NCBI GenBank assembly: GCA_002914845.1
Contig: JXTC01000244.1
Location: 367,999-431,998, forward strand
Origin: Trema orientale
Lineage: Eukaryota > Streptophyta > Magnoliopsida > Rosales > Cannabaceae
Direction of reading: 5' to 3'
DNA length: 64,000 nt
A program made the translations under genes and the position numbers. Positions 1 to 10,749 of the stretch are shown here, piece by piece (the first letter of the stretch is position 1; every line of letters starts with the position of its first letter). The notes under the pieces were generated by a model. The model made no database searches, was not told the origin of the DNA, and was given only the letters and a program-made list of their open reading frames with translations.

Positions 1-710
1 TCAGCTTTCTTCGCAAACGAAACAGGAGTACCCCAAGGAGAAGTACTACTGCGAATGAAGCCTTTGGAAAGCAGATCATCTAACTGTTCTCTTAATTCTT
101 CCCTCTCAGCGCGCGCCATGCAATAGGTTGGAATAGAAACTGGATTAGCTCCAGGAACTAGTTTAATACAGAACTCGATCTCCTAATCGGGTGGTAATCC
201 CGGTAAGTCTTCAAGAAATACATCCGAACACTCACACACCGCCGGAATCCATGGGTCTTGATCTTCTGTCCTTACCTCACCTTCAATGGCAAACAAGTTT
301 CCATAACACTCGAGTTTCTTCCTTCTACCTAAGCACGCTTTCAGAATAGGACTAGACTTCAACGGACTCATTCTAGCTTGATAGACAACGGGATGTCTAT
401 CACTAGGAAAAAAAGTCACTCGCTTCGTATGACAGTCCACAACGGCTCGATATTTCGACAATCAATCCATACCAAGTATGACGTCGTACTGTCCCATCGG
501 CAATACAATCAAATCAGCACGCAACTTTCGATCACCAATCATAATCCGACATAACTTACACACACTAGACACATCGGCTACTCCTCCCATAGGTGTACCT
601 AACATCAATATATAATCCAAATCCGAAAATTATAACCCCAACAATTGAGCAAACAATAAGGATATGAATGTATGAGATGCACCAGTATCAAACAAAACAT
701 GTGCCCAAGA
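1..710 (-). pseudogene. Decayed Ty3/gypsy pol fragment (protease and start of reverse transcriptase)
   Basis: Minus-strand pol remnant of an LTR retrotransposon. Around 660-706 the reading gives an aspartic protease active-site motif (LFDTGASH). At 410-465 it gives the linker SKYRAVVDCHTKR, and at 1-120 the N-terminal lead-in to reverse transcriptase ([20 protein letters not shown]). The same order and closely similar residues occur in the better preserved element at 58.6-63.2 kb, so both belong to one chromovirus lineage. The copy is interrupted by in-frame stops, for example near 183, and is cut by the window edge before the catalytic RT motifs. It is a dead copy. The gag remnant lies directly upstream on the same strand. 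Confidence 0.8.
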
Positions 711-1049
711 GTGTGAAATAAGGATCATACCGTCACCAACACCACGACCGATGCGACCCTGAGTGTCACCGGCTTCAGTAAGAGTATAGGCTTGGCCAGT
801 CACCTTTCCTTTCCCCTTGTTGCCTCTCCCTTGACCAGGACGACTACTGCTGGATCCTAGACCACTACTGCCAAAACCACGCCCACTCTAACTCCCTGAG
901 GCCTGAGGAGTCTGAAAGTTCTAAGTATAACCCTGAGGGCGGTACTGATGTTGATAAGGCTGAGGGGAAGTAAAAGTCTGTGAAGCACCCTGTAATTGTT
1001 GCGGCCTTGCCTGAGTGTTCTGATAAGGAACAAAACCTGACTGGCTCCT

Positions 1050-1961
1050 CTACGGCCCTCCTTGAGAAATAAGAGATTTCTACAGATGGGTGGGACACTC
1101 TTTCTTCCGGTGACCCTGCTAGCCATACATAAAACAACCCTTATAAGGACTACCTCTGCCACCGCCTGAAGAACCACTACTGTTCGAGCTCCCACTGTTC
1201 GGAGTACCCTAGGCTGACCACTGTCCCTGGTTCCTTCTGGTGGCTTTCGTGTCATTACCTCTCCGCTAGTTTCTCCTAGAATCAAATCCCTGTTCGATGG
1301 CTTCTGCCAGCTGGGTAGCCACTGCAATCTCAGCGAGAGTATGGAAAGTCTGAGTGCCAATCCTGTTGAAAATGTTCCGATTCAGATGACTCCTGAACTT
1401 GGAGACTCGTGACTTCTCACTCGTACCTGGGTCAAGGGCAACACTTGCCAACTCAATGAACTCAATCAGGCACTCATTCACCGTTCCATTACCTTGGACC
1501 AAAGTCTCAAACCGATTCATAATCTCATCCTGTTAATCCTCATTGGCATATTGGGCCCTGAAAATCCGCTCAAAGTCTTCCCAAGTCAGACCCACAACAT
1601 TCTGCATCCGCTCCACAGTCTCCCACTAGCGAATGGCATTCTCCGTCAGATGGGTAACGGTAAAGATTGCCCAAAACTCCACTGAAGTACCGAGGGACCG
1701 AAAGTGTCTCTCCATCTCACGCAACCAAGCAATTGCCGCGAGAGGATCTAGTCTACTGTCAAACTGCCTTGGCTGGAGGCGTATAAACCGCTGAAGGTAA
1801 TCTAACTGATCCAGCTGATGTGCCATCGGAGCTGGAGTCTGATAGTCTGGATTGCTCATCTGGGCAAATGCCTGCTGTATTGCATCGATCAGATGGGAGA
1901 AATCCAAACGTTGAGGAGGTTCGGCATCCGGTTGATGCCTCGGAACTCTTCTAGGAGGCAT
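1050..1961 (-). pseudogene. Decayed Ty3/gypsy gag
   Basis: Gag remnant starting at an ATG (1961-1959) that reads MPPRRVPRHQPDAEPP, parallel to the MPPRRRVPQPE start of the gag at 63224. Gag-core residues such as WLREMERHFRSL and WEDFERIFRAQYANE are visible. Stops interrupt it near 1626 and 1520. The zinc knuckle near 1085-1130 is damaged: the second Cys position reads Tyr and a stop falls just before QGHRKKECP. It would have coated the RNA genome in virus-like particles, but this copy cannot make an intact protein. Confidence 0.8.
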
Positions 1962-2075
1962 CCTTAAAAGTCTGAAACAATATGCCAAATAGTTAATTAG
2001 AAAATGATGCATACTTGTTATAAGAATAACTTCAATCTAGTTTAATAGTGATAAGTCTAAGCTATTAAACACAAA

Positions 2076-2087
2076 GCTCTGATACCA
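2076..2087 (-). other. Primer binding site (initiator tRNA-Met type)
   Basis: The minus strand reads TGGTATCAGAGC, complementary to the 3' end of plant initiator tRNA-Met. It lies between the gag start and the LTR end, where minus-strand cDNA priming would begin. Confidence 0.8.
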
Positions 2088-2097
2088 TAATTTTTTT

Positions 2098-4053
2098 CAT
2101 GACCCAAAACCTGGGCCAGTGGCAGAAGGGGAATTTCATAAAGATGGAAAATTCCTTGATTTATTTGAAAAATGTCTAAAAAGTTTTAGTTTTGTAAACA
2201 GTCCATTATAATAAAATATTTAGAATTTCACCCCGTGAACCTCTCCCACAGTTCGTATACACCATTAAACATAGACCGAATATTAATTGAAAAATATGAA
2301 ATCAAATAAAAGTCCAGCATCGTCATTATCCACAACAAAAGTTAAATCCCAGAACGGCATACATAAGTTCACAGACAAATTAGAAAGTAGTAATCTTGGT
2401 TCAATGCTAATACAAAACTCGAAACAGTCCAAACATCATAATAGTAGACTTCTAGCATTACCAAGAAATGAACTACAATCAAGATAGCCTCTTACTCCTC
2501 TTGATCACCAAGATTGCATTGGACACCACCTGAGGAAGGGAGAAAGGGGGGGTGAGCAGACAATGCCCAGTAAGAAAAAAATTATCTCGATCGAAAACAT
2601 TTTAGTGATGAAAAATTCCTGCATAGTTAGTTCAAATCCAAAACATATATACACACACATATATATATATATAATCCAAATCAGAAACTAATACATATAA
2701 AACAATGTAATCAAAACCATCAATCCATATGCACATAACACAAATCAACCTATACCCATGAGCTCACATTCTCTCATCTGTGAAAAACTAGGATGATGAC
2801 ACTAAGTGTGCCTAACAGCCTACTTGACACCTAAGCCCATACCCGGAGGGGACACCCGTGTATCGCCTGCCAAACCTGGAGGGGCAACTGAATTGCCAAC
2901 GACTGTCAAATGGGGAGGTAATTAGAAGAACAAACTCCGCATGGGTTTGCGGACTCTACACCGACGGTGGGGCACGTAACGCTATACTGTAAATCCACGA
3001 TGCTAACACGGTGCTTATGTATGATCCTACGACACGTGCAATACAGAGTTGAAGTGTAAAAACTACTATATTCTGATTTTTTAGTAAAACATGTATAATA
3101 GGATTTTATAGAAAAATGGGCAGCATAACGGCCCTATTTTGATATACCCAAAATAACCTGCACACAACAAATTCCCAGAGCAGTACAGTATATATCATAC
3201 AACCCGATTACATCACGTATAATTCAAATAATTAAAAACACACTTGTTCTCATATGTTGTAGAAAATAAGTTTTAACTTAAAAATGGTATAAAACGAAGG
3301 TAACTGAACCCCTACCTCACCAGAATAGCGATACTATACTATTGAGTCCTCAAGGTGTCGTTGACGATCACCCGGAGGGTCGGGAACCAATTCCGAGCCC
3401 TCGATCATCCTCTTGCGAAAAGTGAGCTTCTCACCGGAGCTTCAATTCCGTAAATGGACCTCTTCACTGAATTCCTAACATCCAAAATAGCTAAGTTAGA
3501 CATATAACTTGTCTAATTCGGGTCCAGGTCCACACTGGACCGGTGACATGCAAAATTAGACAATATCTCAACTGTCTGATCTTGATTTTCATGCCGATCA
3601 TCAAACGATACAATATATATATATATGAAACTTCTCCATTTTCCAAGTACATTCCAAAAATCAGGTCAAAAACACAATCCAACGGCCGGATTAAAAAAAT
3701 CAAGCTTAAATTCAAAATATCCAAAAAAGGCATCTTTTGATCCGGACAGTATGAGGTTGAGATATATATACCTTGACGATCGTTGCGACGATACGAATCC
3801 AACGGGACCAGTTTGGAGTCAAATGGTGGCCGGAATTTTCGTCGGCGGCCAAAAAATCGAAATGGCCATTAACAGCTTCTATGGAGTTTTCCGGCGAACC
3901 AGGCGGCGGCAACGGCTGGCGAGGGGCGGCGGAGCTTTGTGGCAGCACAAAGACCCTTCGCCAGTCAGTGGGAAGGCCAAACAATGGCCAGAGTGGCAGT
4001 CGCGACTTCTCCTGAGTTTTGGCCGAGAATGAACAGAGAGGGAGAGTGAGCCA
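2098..4053 (-). repeat. 5' LTR of decayed gypsy element, cut by assembly gap
   Basis: LTR-like block beginning just beyond the primer binding site with CATGACCCAAAACCTGGG. This parallels TCACGACCCGAGGTCGG at the ends of the LTRs at 56337 and 63371. It shares that family's layout: a stretch resembling the RNA start region near 3350-3560, then a GC-rich portion near 3780-4030 (ACGAATCCAACGG...GGCGGCGG). The outer LTR end is lost in the N run at 4054. Small open frames inside it look fortuitous. Confidence 0.65.
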
Positions 4054-4097
4054 NNNNNNNNNNNNNNNNNNNNNNNNNNNNNNNNNNNNNNNNNNNN
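4054..4097. other. Assembly gap (44 N)
   Basis: Run of N replacing the outer end of the LTR. The true size is unknown. Confidence 0.98.
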
Positions 4098-5690
4098 AAA
4101 AAAAAGTCATGAGACATTGTTAGACGTTATTTATCACAATGTGTTCGAAGTCTTGAGGACATCCAACTGCAACATTTAATGCATAGAAGACTTATACAGC
4201 TGGAAGCATTAATTAGATCCCTTTTGGCAATATATAGATTTCAACGACCACAAAGTTACACGATAATAAGATTATCTTGCTCGGTTCATGGTAGATAAGT
4301 AGTATAGAATCACATAGTTAATTAGCCCGGTTTCACCCCTCCCCTATGTAGATGAACGCAGCTTTCATGACTTTAGTGACATCATTATTGTAATGCTAAC
4401 ATATAGTTTTCTTTCGCTTGCACAACTTCGCGTCATGGTACGTATTAAATTTAGTAACTTCTACTTCTAATATTAAAATTGATATATACTTCAAATTAAT
4501 ATATCATTTTTGATTATTTTGTCGTCTCAATTACCCGCGTTCGTGTGTAATCTATAACAAGCATTCACACTTACATAGTCTAGCCTTGATGACATTCACG
4601 TAATCATATATGAAGCCAATACAATGCTTGTAACCTCAACAATTCACACACAGTCATGTATTGGTCCCAAGTCTTGCGCGGCAGCGTCATTCTTTTACTG
4701 AGTAAATTAATTAGTGTTAAAATTAAATATACTGAAAAGATATGGGACAAAAGTATTACTACAGAAAGTTGGGTGGGGCATATAAGTGCGCAATCGCTCT
4801 CAAGTGCGTCCTTCACTAATTGCAACGAAAAACTTGTGAGCCGATGACTTTTTTTTTTTATTTTTTTTTAGTTTCTTTCTTATCCGAACTAAAAAAATTA
4901 TTTTTTTTTCTTTCCTTTCTGCCAAAATTAGCTTGTAAGTACTTCAATCTAGGTTTGGCGTGCTAGCAACGTCTCGTCTAATTAATTAGTTATATTAATA
5001 GCCGGAATAATTAACGCTAATGTAATTTCGCGTAAAAGATATGGTTATTTTTCGAAAGGGTAAATAATCTAAAGGTTCCAAACCATTGAAAAAGTCCTTT
5101 GTTAGTTCTTTATTCCTTATTTTTGTCAAACTTAAATGGTTCTCTCTGGTAGTCTCCGGAGACATTTTATTATATAATTTTTGTCAAACTTAAATGGTTC
5201 TCTCTGGTAGTCTCCGGAGACATTTTATTATATATACAATAACTATTTGGTCCTTCGATTTAGAGAAAGGTTTCGTTGTTTAGTCCCTCATTTAATATCA
5301 ACAGAAAATGTTAAAAAGCATTCAGGACGAACAATTTTAAAAACTTCAAGAACAAAAACAAAAATTAAATAAATAAATGCGACGAGTAAATTGTGATTTT
5401 TCAATAATTTAAAGACAAAAGACAAGTGAATAATCCTTTTCAAAACTAAACAAAAGCTTCTTTTGCACTTTATTGTAAGTGAGTAAGCCAAATTAAGGCT
5501 CACCTTTATTGTCATAAATTGTAATATTAATCGTAAGATATCTATGCTCACGGCATATCGCCACTAGAGGTATAGGTCCCACAATTAGTCCAACAAATGG
5601 ATCTCGATCGGACACGCTACCATAAGTATATCCTATAGTATTTTCAATTATTAGAAGACATATTCAAGTAACATATGGTTGCAAATAGCT
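4098..5690. other. AT-rich spacer, 3' side of glucanase gene 1
   Basis: No coding region is supported. It contains poly-T tracts near 4850-4910 and a 58-bp tandem pair. The short open frames here have no recognisable product. Confidence 0.6.
5121..5236. repeat. 58-bp tandem duplication
   Basis: Two nearly identical adjacent units starting at 5121 and 5179 (TTTTGTCAAACTTAAATGG...GGAGACATTTTATTATATA). The period is 58 bp. Confidence 0.9.
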
Positions 5691-5696
5691 ACTTAT

Positions 5697-7542
5697 TTAA
5701 CTGAAATTCATTGGGTACTTAGGCTGCTTGTTTGGCAGGAAAAGCCCCCAGAACTTCTCAACTGCGTCTCCTCCCTTGTTAGCCTCATCAAACATGGCGA
5801 ATATGTAAGTCTCAATAGGCCTCCCTGGCTTCTTCGGAGTCCCACCCTTGACATGCTTAACCAAGTTGTTGTTATAAGTCCTCGCGTTCTCCGTCGTCGT
5901 CTGAGTCCCACCAGCCGTCGGCCATCCGCTCTCGGACACGACGATCTCCAATGAGCCTCCGCCGGCCTTCTCCAAAGCCGAATAAGCCGTGTCCAAAAGG
6001 GCATCGAAGAGATTCTGATACCGGAGTCCGCTGACATTATCGGTAACCAGACCCTCTGGAGCCGTGAAAAGAGCGTAGTCAAGACGAATATCCCTAGTGT
6101 TACCGACGTAGCTGAAATAAGGGTATACGTTTACGAGCAATGGAGCTTTGTTGTTGACCAGAAACTTGATAATCGGCTCGAACAGGGGTCGGTGACTCGA
6201 CGTCAGCGACCCTTGCGACGGCGGAAAGCCTTCGAAGAATCTTGTGTCGACGGAGGTGGAGACTTTGATCCGGCCCCCGAGACCGGCCGAGTTGATTGCG
6301 TTCTGGATGTTTTGCATGGCGGGTACGAGGACCCGAGCCCTTTGATCCGAGGGTTGGACTTCGTTTCCTACGGCGATGTATTTGATCTTCACGTTGTCGT
6401 AGTTCTTGACGTTGTTTTGGACCCACGTGTTGGCTTCGGATTGGCTCGAGGCGATCCTCTCGAGGTTGTCGTTGGGGAGGCCGAGCAGGAGCTCGATGTT
6501 GGTGCCTCGGAGGGCCTGGAGGGCGCCTTGGTTTGGGTCGTAGATTCGCATTCTTCGGATGTTGTTCATGTTATAGAGATCTATGACTTCTTGCTGAGAT
6601 GGCAAGTTGCCTAGCATTCCGTAGCAAACTCCAATTTGGGCTCCTGTAATAATATCAATAGATTGAAATTGAATTATAATAATGCAAATTTAAAACACTG
6701 TTCTGTCATCTATGCTAATATATATGTAATTTAACTGGAAAAAAAAAAAAAAAAACTTGATTGGATCCATTAATATTGGCCGAAAATATATAATTCATGA
6801 AGATAGCGTAATTAAATCAATCTTTACTATTAGAGATACTAATCTTTATACAAATTGCTCATGAGTGGCATTATAATAAGGGTGGACATTGAACGGATTT
6901 CAGTACTTCTTATTTTTTCGAGTTCGGAAATATTGGAACTATGAGAATTGACCATAAGAAATTTTAATTTGGTCAGTTATAGGTTTATATATAAGATAAT
7001 AGAAAATGTAGCATCAGGTTCGGGCTTAGGTCGGTAGCAAAGAAATATCAAAAGCAAGATAGTTGAATCCTAGGGACAAGAAACTCAAGAATGTGAATTA
7101 GTAGAGGATGCAAGACCTTGGATGCAACTTACCTTTGATTGTTAGTGCTTATTTACTAATATTTTTAATATTTCGTTTTTGGTTTTAAAATGTAATGAAC
7201 GGCGTGAAAATGTTTTCACGATGTTGTTCGAGAATATTTTCACCATTCATTTCAAAAGACAAAAATATACAGTAATAAATTAAAACAAGAGACGAAAAAG
7301 AAAATACTGCCAAACAATAGTTAGTAGCCGGATAAACTTTTATAATTATAATTACAAAGATATGTGTGAAATATATGTACTAATTTGTAGGTGCGTGTAC
7401 ATATATGCACTAGTTCTGTGTGTGAGACAAAGTAGGGAGAGAAAACTATGCCTGTTTTGTCAATGGTTGCCATAAGAAGCCCAATTAACAACAATGTGGA
7501 GATCATGGAAGGGCCTTTGCCAGCAGAATAAGGTTTAGGCAT
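5697..7542 (-). CDS. Glucan endo-1,3-beta-glucosidase (GH17, PR-2 type), gene 1
   Basis: Two-exon gene. Exon 1 is 7452-7542 (ATG at 7542) and exon 2 is 5697-6643 (TAA at 5697), giving about 345 residues. Exon 1 encodes a signal peptide with a hydrophobic core ([12 protein letters not shown]). Exon 2 begins with [14 protein letters not shown], the standard mature start of the family. GH17 enzymes hydrolyse internal beta-1,3-glucan bonds in callose or fungal walls through a TIM barrel. Both catalytic glutamates are visible: the acid in VGNE (about residue 125) and the nucleophile in VVSESGWP (about residue 268). The protein stops at KYPMNFS with no C-terminal vacuolar extension, X8 domain or GPI signal, which suggests secretion to the apoplast. 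The intron is 808 bp, phase 1, and has a GC donor (ACAG|GCATAG) where genes 2 and 3 have GT. A GT five bases further in would break the frame. The family call is secure; activity and the donor are inferred. Confidence 0.93.
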
Positions 7543-7645
7543 GGTGGTGAGAAAATTCTATAGGAAGTATAAGAGAGGAAAATTAAGTTATAAACTACAA
7601 AAGATTATTGCAAAACGATGCCTCATATACCGCCTCTTAGCTACC

Positions 7646-7653
7646 CTTTTATA
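7646..7653 (-). promoter_or_regulatory. TATA box of glucanase gene 1
   Basis: TATAAAAG on the minus strand, about 104 bp upstream of the ATG. The same octamer lies upstream of genes 2 and 3. Confidence 0.65.
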
Positions 7654-7709
7654 GAGAAATTGTCTCAGTTAGGCTCGGGAATTTTCAGACTCGGAGCAAA
7701 AATATTTGA

Positions 7710-7722
7710 CGAGTCAAGCACT
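7710..7722 (-). promoter_or_regulatory. Shared upstream 13-mer, gene 1 copy
   Basis: AGTGCTTGACTCG on the minus strand, starting about 168 bp above the ATG. The same 13 bases occur upstream of genes 2 and 3 but on the plus strand, so in opposite orientation relative to the gene. It contains a TTGAC core and a TGACTC core. The role is unknown. Confidence 0.45.
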
Positions 7723-7729
7723 CCATGGA

Positions 7730-8134
7730 AATTCAGCTACGAACAGGAAAATAAGTAAGTGTCCCACACCACGAAAAAACAGCTTTCAAAAGATAATAGT
7801 AAAAAATGAAAAGTAAAAGCAGTACTAAAATATCTAATATATAGAGAAGGAAGAATAGGAGACTAGAGTTTCTTATTGCAATTGTTCAGAATAATAATAT
7901 GTACATGAGGAAATGAGTATAAATAACCTAAAAGCAAAGAATATAAAAAATTATTCTGCCCTTACGAAATAAATAATAACAAACCTAACAAAACCTAAAT
8001 ATTATTACTCTTCCTAAATAAACAGTAACAAACATAAATATTATTTGAAACATATATCCCACGAAGTGTATATAATCTTATAGGTATCTATCTAATGATA
8101 CATGAAGCAAGTTAACGAGCTCAACAAATACGCG
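7730..8134. other. AT-rich upstream region of gene 1
   Basis: Nothing beyond the promoter-proximal motifs is recognisable. The sequence is A-rich with no supported coding region. Confidence 0.5.
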
Positions 8135-8489
8135 TAAATTACTAGTATTAGTAAATAGCAAGTCACGTTATATATTGGTCGTTGGTTGAAATATCTAGTG
8201 CTAGCTGCCACAAAACTATATATATATAATTTGGATCCGAAAAAGTGTTCCTCGTTTTATATACGATAATTCTCATTCTTTTGGATAATCAAATAAGAGG
8301 GTATATGCCAAATTATGTATATTAATAAATAGAAAGTGATCAAGTAGAAGTTTTAATCTTCCTAACTCTATGAATACTTTTCAGGTTGGATTTTCTAAGT
8401 TACATCCAAAATGGTAGCAACAATAATAATAATATTGATTATAACTATTACAATATTATTATTGTTATTATCATTATTTTTCTAGCGGA

Positions 8490-8536
<47 letters not shown>
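8490..8536. repeat. ATT trinucleotide microsatellite
   Basis: About 15 copies of ATT. The matching tract in unit 2 is near 10702-10748. Confidence 0.95.
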
Positions 8537-8537
<1 letters not shown>

Positions 8538-8820
8538 CACCAGGTTTACTGCTGATTTATCCTTTTTTTCGCAAGATTAGGATCTAGCAAATAGTATCCC
8601 AATTAAAGTTTTCAATGTTGAAGTCGATCTACTGTATATGTACGGGAAAAATTTTCTATAAGTTTGTACACTTTCCACAAAATTACATTCACGCGTATAG
8701 CTAGTCTAGTATCTTTTACTTTATTTAACAGATAAACATTAATATGAAACTGTGACCATAAGGACTATATATTGAGAACCTATGACGTCTTCTACAATTC
8801 ACACATGCTTGTATATATAA

Positions 8821-8936
8821 AGAGAAAATGGTGGAATTTTTCTTTGGTTACAGTTCTTACACCTAAACTTATATATAAAGAGAAAATGGTGGAATTTTTC
8901 TTTAATTACAATTCTTACACCTAAACTTATATACAC
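8821..8936. repeat. 58-bp tandem duplication
   Basis: AGAGAAAATGGTGGAATTTT starts at 8821 and again at 8879, with downstream similarity to ACACCTAAACTTATAT. The pair recurs in the second 2.2-kb unit near 11034-11150. Confidence 0.9.
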
Positions 8937-10345
8937 ATTTCTGACCACTCAAACTGGAGTTAATTGGACCACCATTTATTGGAACGCATCTTGTACGCTT
9001 ATCCCACAAACACGGCCACAGCATAACAAACAAAATATAAAACTAATCGCGAGTGCCATATAATAAGACTATTAATTTTTCTTTTTCTTTTTTGTTTCCA
9101 GTCTGAAGGTAATGTAAAATATTAATTGATGCCTTTAAAAAACGTTGTGACAAATAAGAGTCACATATGAAGCTATATCCAACATTTATAGACCTAGTAT
9201 TAGTTTGTTATGCGAGTGTTGTTAGCTATCGATGTTTTATTGACTTAATAGATAACCACATAAATTAACGGATAATAACATGACTATATGGATCTATACC
9301 CAGAATCTTCTTGTTGTTTTGGATTTATCTTTGGTCGATCTATTAATTAGCTATCTTAGGGCTTTATGAACTCTATCAATTTTATTTTAATGTTGTGTAG
9401 GCCGTGTATGATAAGAAAAAAATAATAATTAAAAACTGTGTGCAAAATTTTGATGTCTTTCCCTCCTAATTATTAATTGAAAAATAATTATTAACAAATT
9501 AGTTTTGGAAAATGACCGAAAATTAAGGAAATAATCAACATGCATGCATGAAACCCATATTGTAATTAGACGACAACGGAAGGTGGCTCCATAACTACCT
9601 GCCAAAGACCAATGACTCAGCAATAATTAGCCAAAAGAAGACCTTGTATCAGTTTGTGAAAAATATTTATAGTGCTTCCAAGTCGATGGTTCTACTTCTA
9701 ACTTCTGAAAACGTATACTAAGACTCATAGTTTAATAGTTCCATAACGTCATACAGGGTCCCCATTCCTGTATTAATAGTTTGTTGGTGTAAATATTTAG
9801 AAGCTTCATTAGTCATATTCATTGAATAAGTCAACATATCATTTTCTTTACTAGTGTTGTCTTAGGACTTAGGCTGCTTGACTTCATTGTTTACTTGACA
9901 AGATGACAAGCGCAAATCAGGCTCTCAAACTTCAGAGAAAACCCCAATTCATTACGCAGAAACTCGTCAAGAGTATTCAAGTTGATATTGCCTAATTTGA
10001 AACTGTTTACTAAATCGGTTCAGCTTCAAAGCGCTCGTCAAACATATTTTCTTGCCAATATTGCTAATTCAAAACAGCTTGCATCCCCAGTTGAGAGTTG
10101 AAACTTCTTCTTCTCTCTCTCTCTCTCTCTGGTTTGGCGGTTTTCGATAGTTACATTTTTTTCACATTTATTTTGTATATTCTTATAATGACTGTATTTT
10201 TAAAAATGACAAACTTGATCTCTCTCTGTTTTGCCTGTTTTCCATAGTTACATTTTTTCACATTTATTTTGTATTTATTCTTTTAATGACTCTGCATTTT
10301 TAAAAATGACAAATCTGTACCATCAAGTTTGTAAATGGTAACAAG

Positions 10346-10346
10346 N
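10346..10346. other. Single-N contig join
   Basis: One N lies exactly between the two copies of the 2.2-kb repeat. This suggests two overlapping contigs abutted rather than merged. Confidence 0.8.
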
Positions 10347-10701
10347 TAAATTACTAGTATTAGTAAATAGCAAGTCACGTCATATATTGGTCGTTGGTTG
10401 AAATATCTAGTGCTAGCTGCCACAAAACTATATATATATAATTTGGATCCGAAAAAGTGTTCCTCGTTTTATATACGATAATTCTCATTCTTTTGGATAA
10501 TCAAATAAGAGGGTATATGCCAAATTATGTATATTAATAAATAGAAAGTGATCAAGTAGAAGTTTTAATCTTCCTAACTCTATGAATACTTTTCAGGTTG
10601 GATTTTCTAAGTTACATCCAAAATGGTAGCAACAATAATAATAATATTGATTATAACTATTACAATATTATTATTGTTATTATCATTATTTTTCTAGCGG
10701 A

Positions 10702-10749
<48 letters not shown>

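Larger units (their letters stand above)
8135..10345. repeat. 2.2-kb tandem duplication, unit 1
   Basis: Begins TAAATTACTAGTATTAGTAA and is repeated almost exactly from 10347 after a single N. No coding region is supported. The frame through the ATT microsatellite (about 8490-8536) is an artefact of the repeat. The unit also holds a 58-bp tandem pair near 8821-8936 and a CT microsatellite near 10108-10131. Scattered small indels and substitutions separate it from unit 2. Confidence 0.95.

Noticed and set aside
857..1360. 167-codon minus-strand frame and its partner at 865-1137
   Set aside because: Out-of-frame readings of the decayed gag linker; the true frame shows gag and zinc-knuckle residues.
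3625..4032. 135-codon plus-strand frame
   Set aside because: Lies in the GC-rich part of a decayed LTR and runs into an N gap.
6192..6614. 140-codon plus-strand frame opposite glucanase gene 1
   Set aside because: Antisense shadow of the coding exon; equivalents occur opposite genes 2 and 3.
8386..8580. 64-residue plus-strand frame rich in Ile and Asn (and its twin at 10598)
   Set aside because: Translation of an ATT microsatellite; no start context or conserved content.
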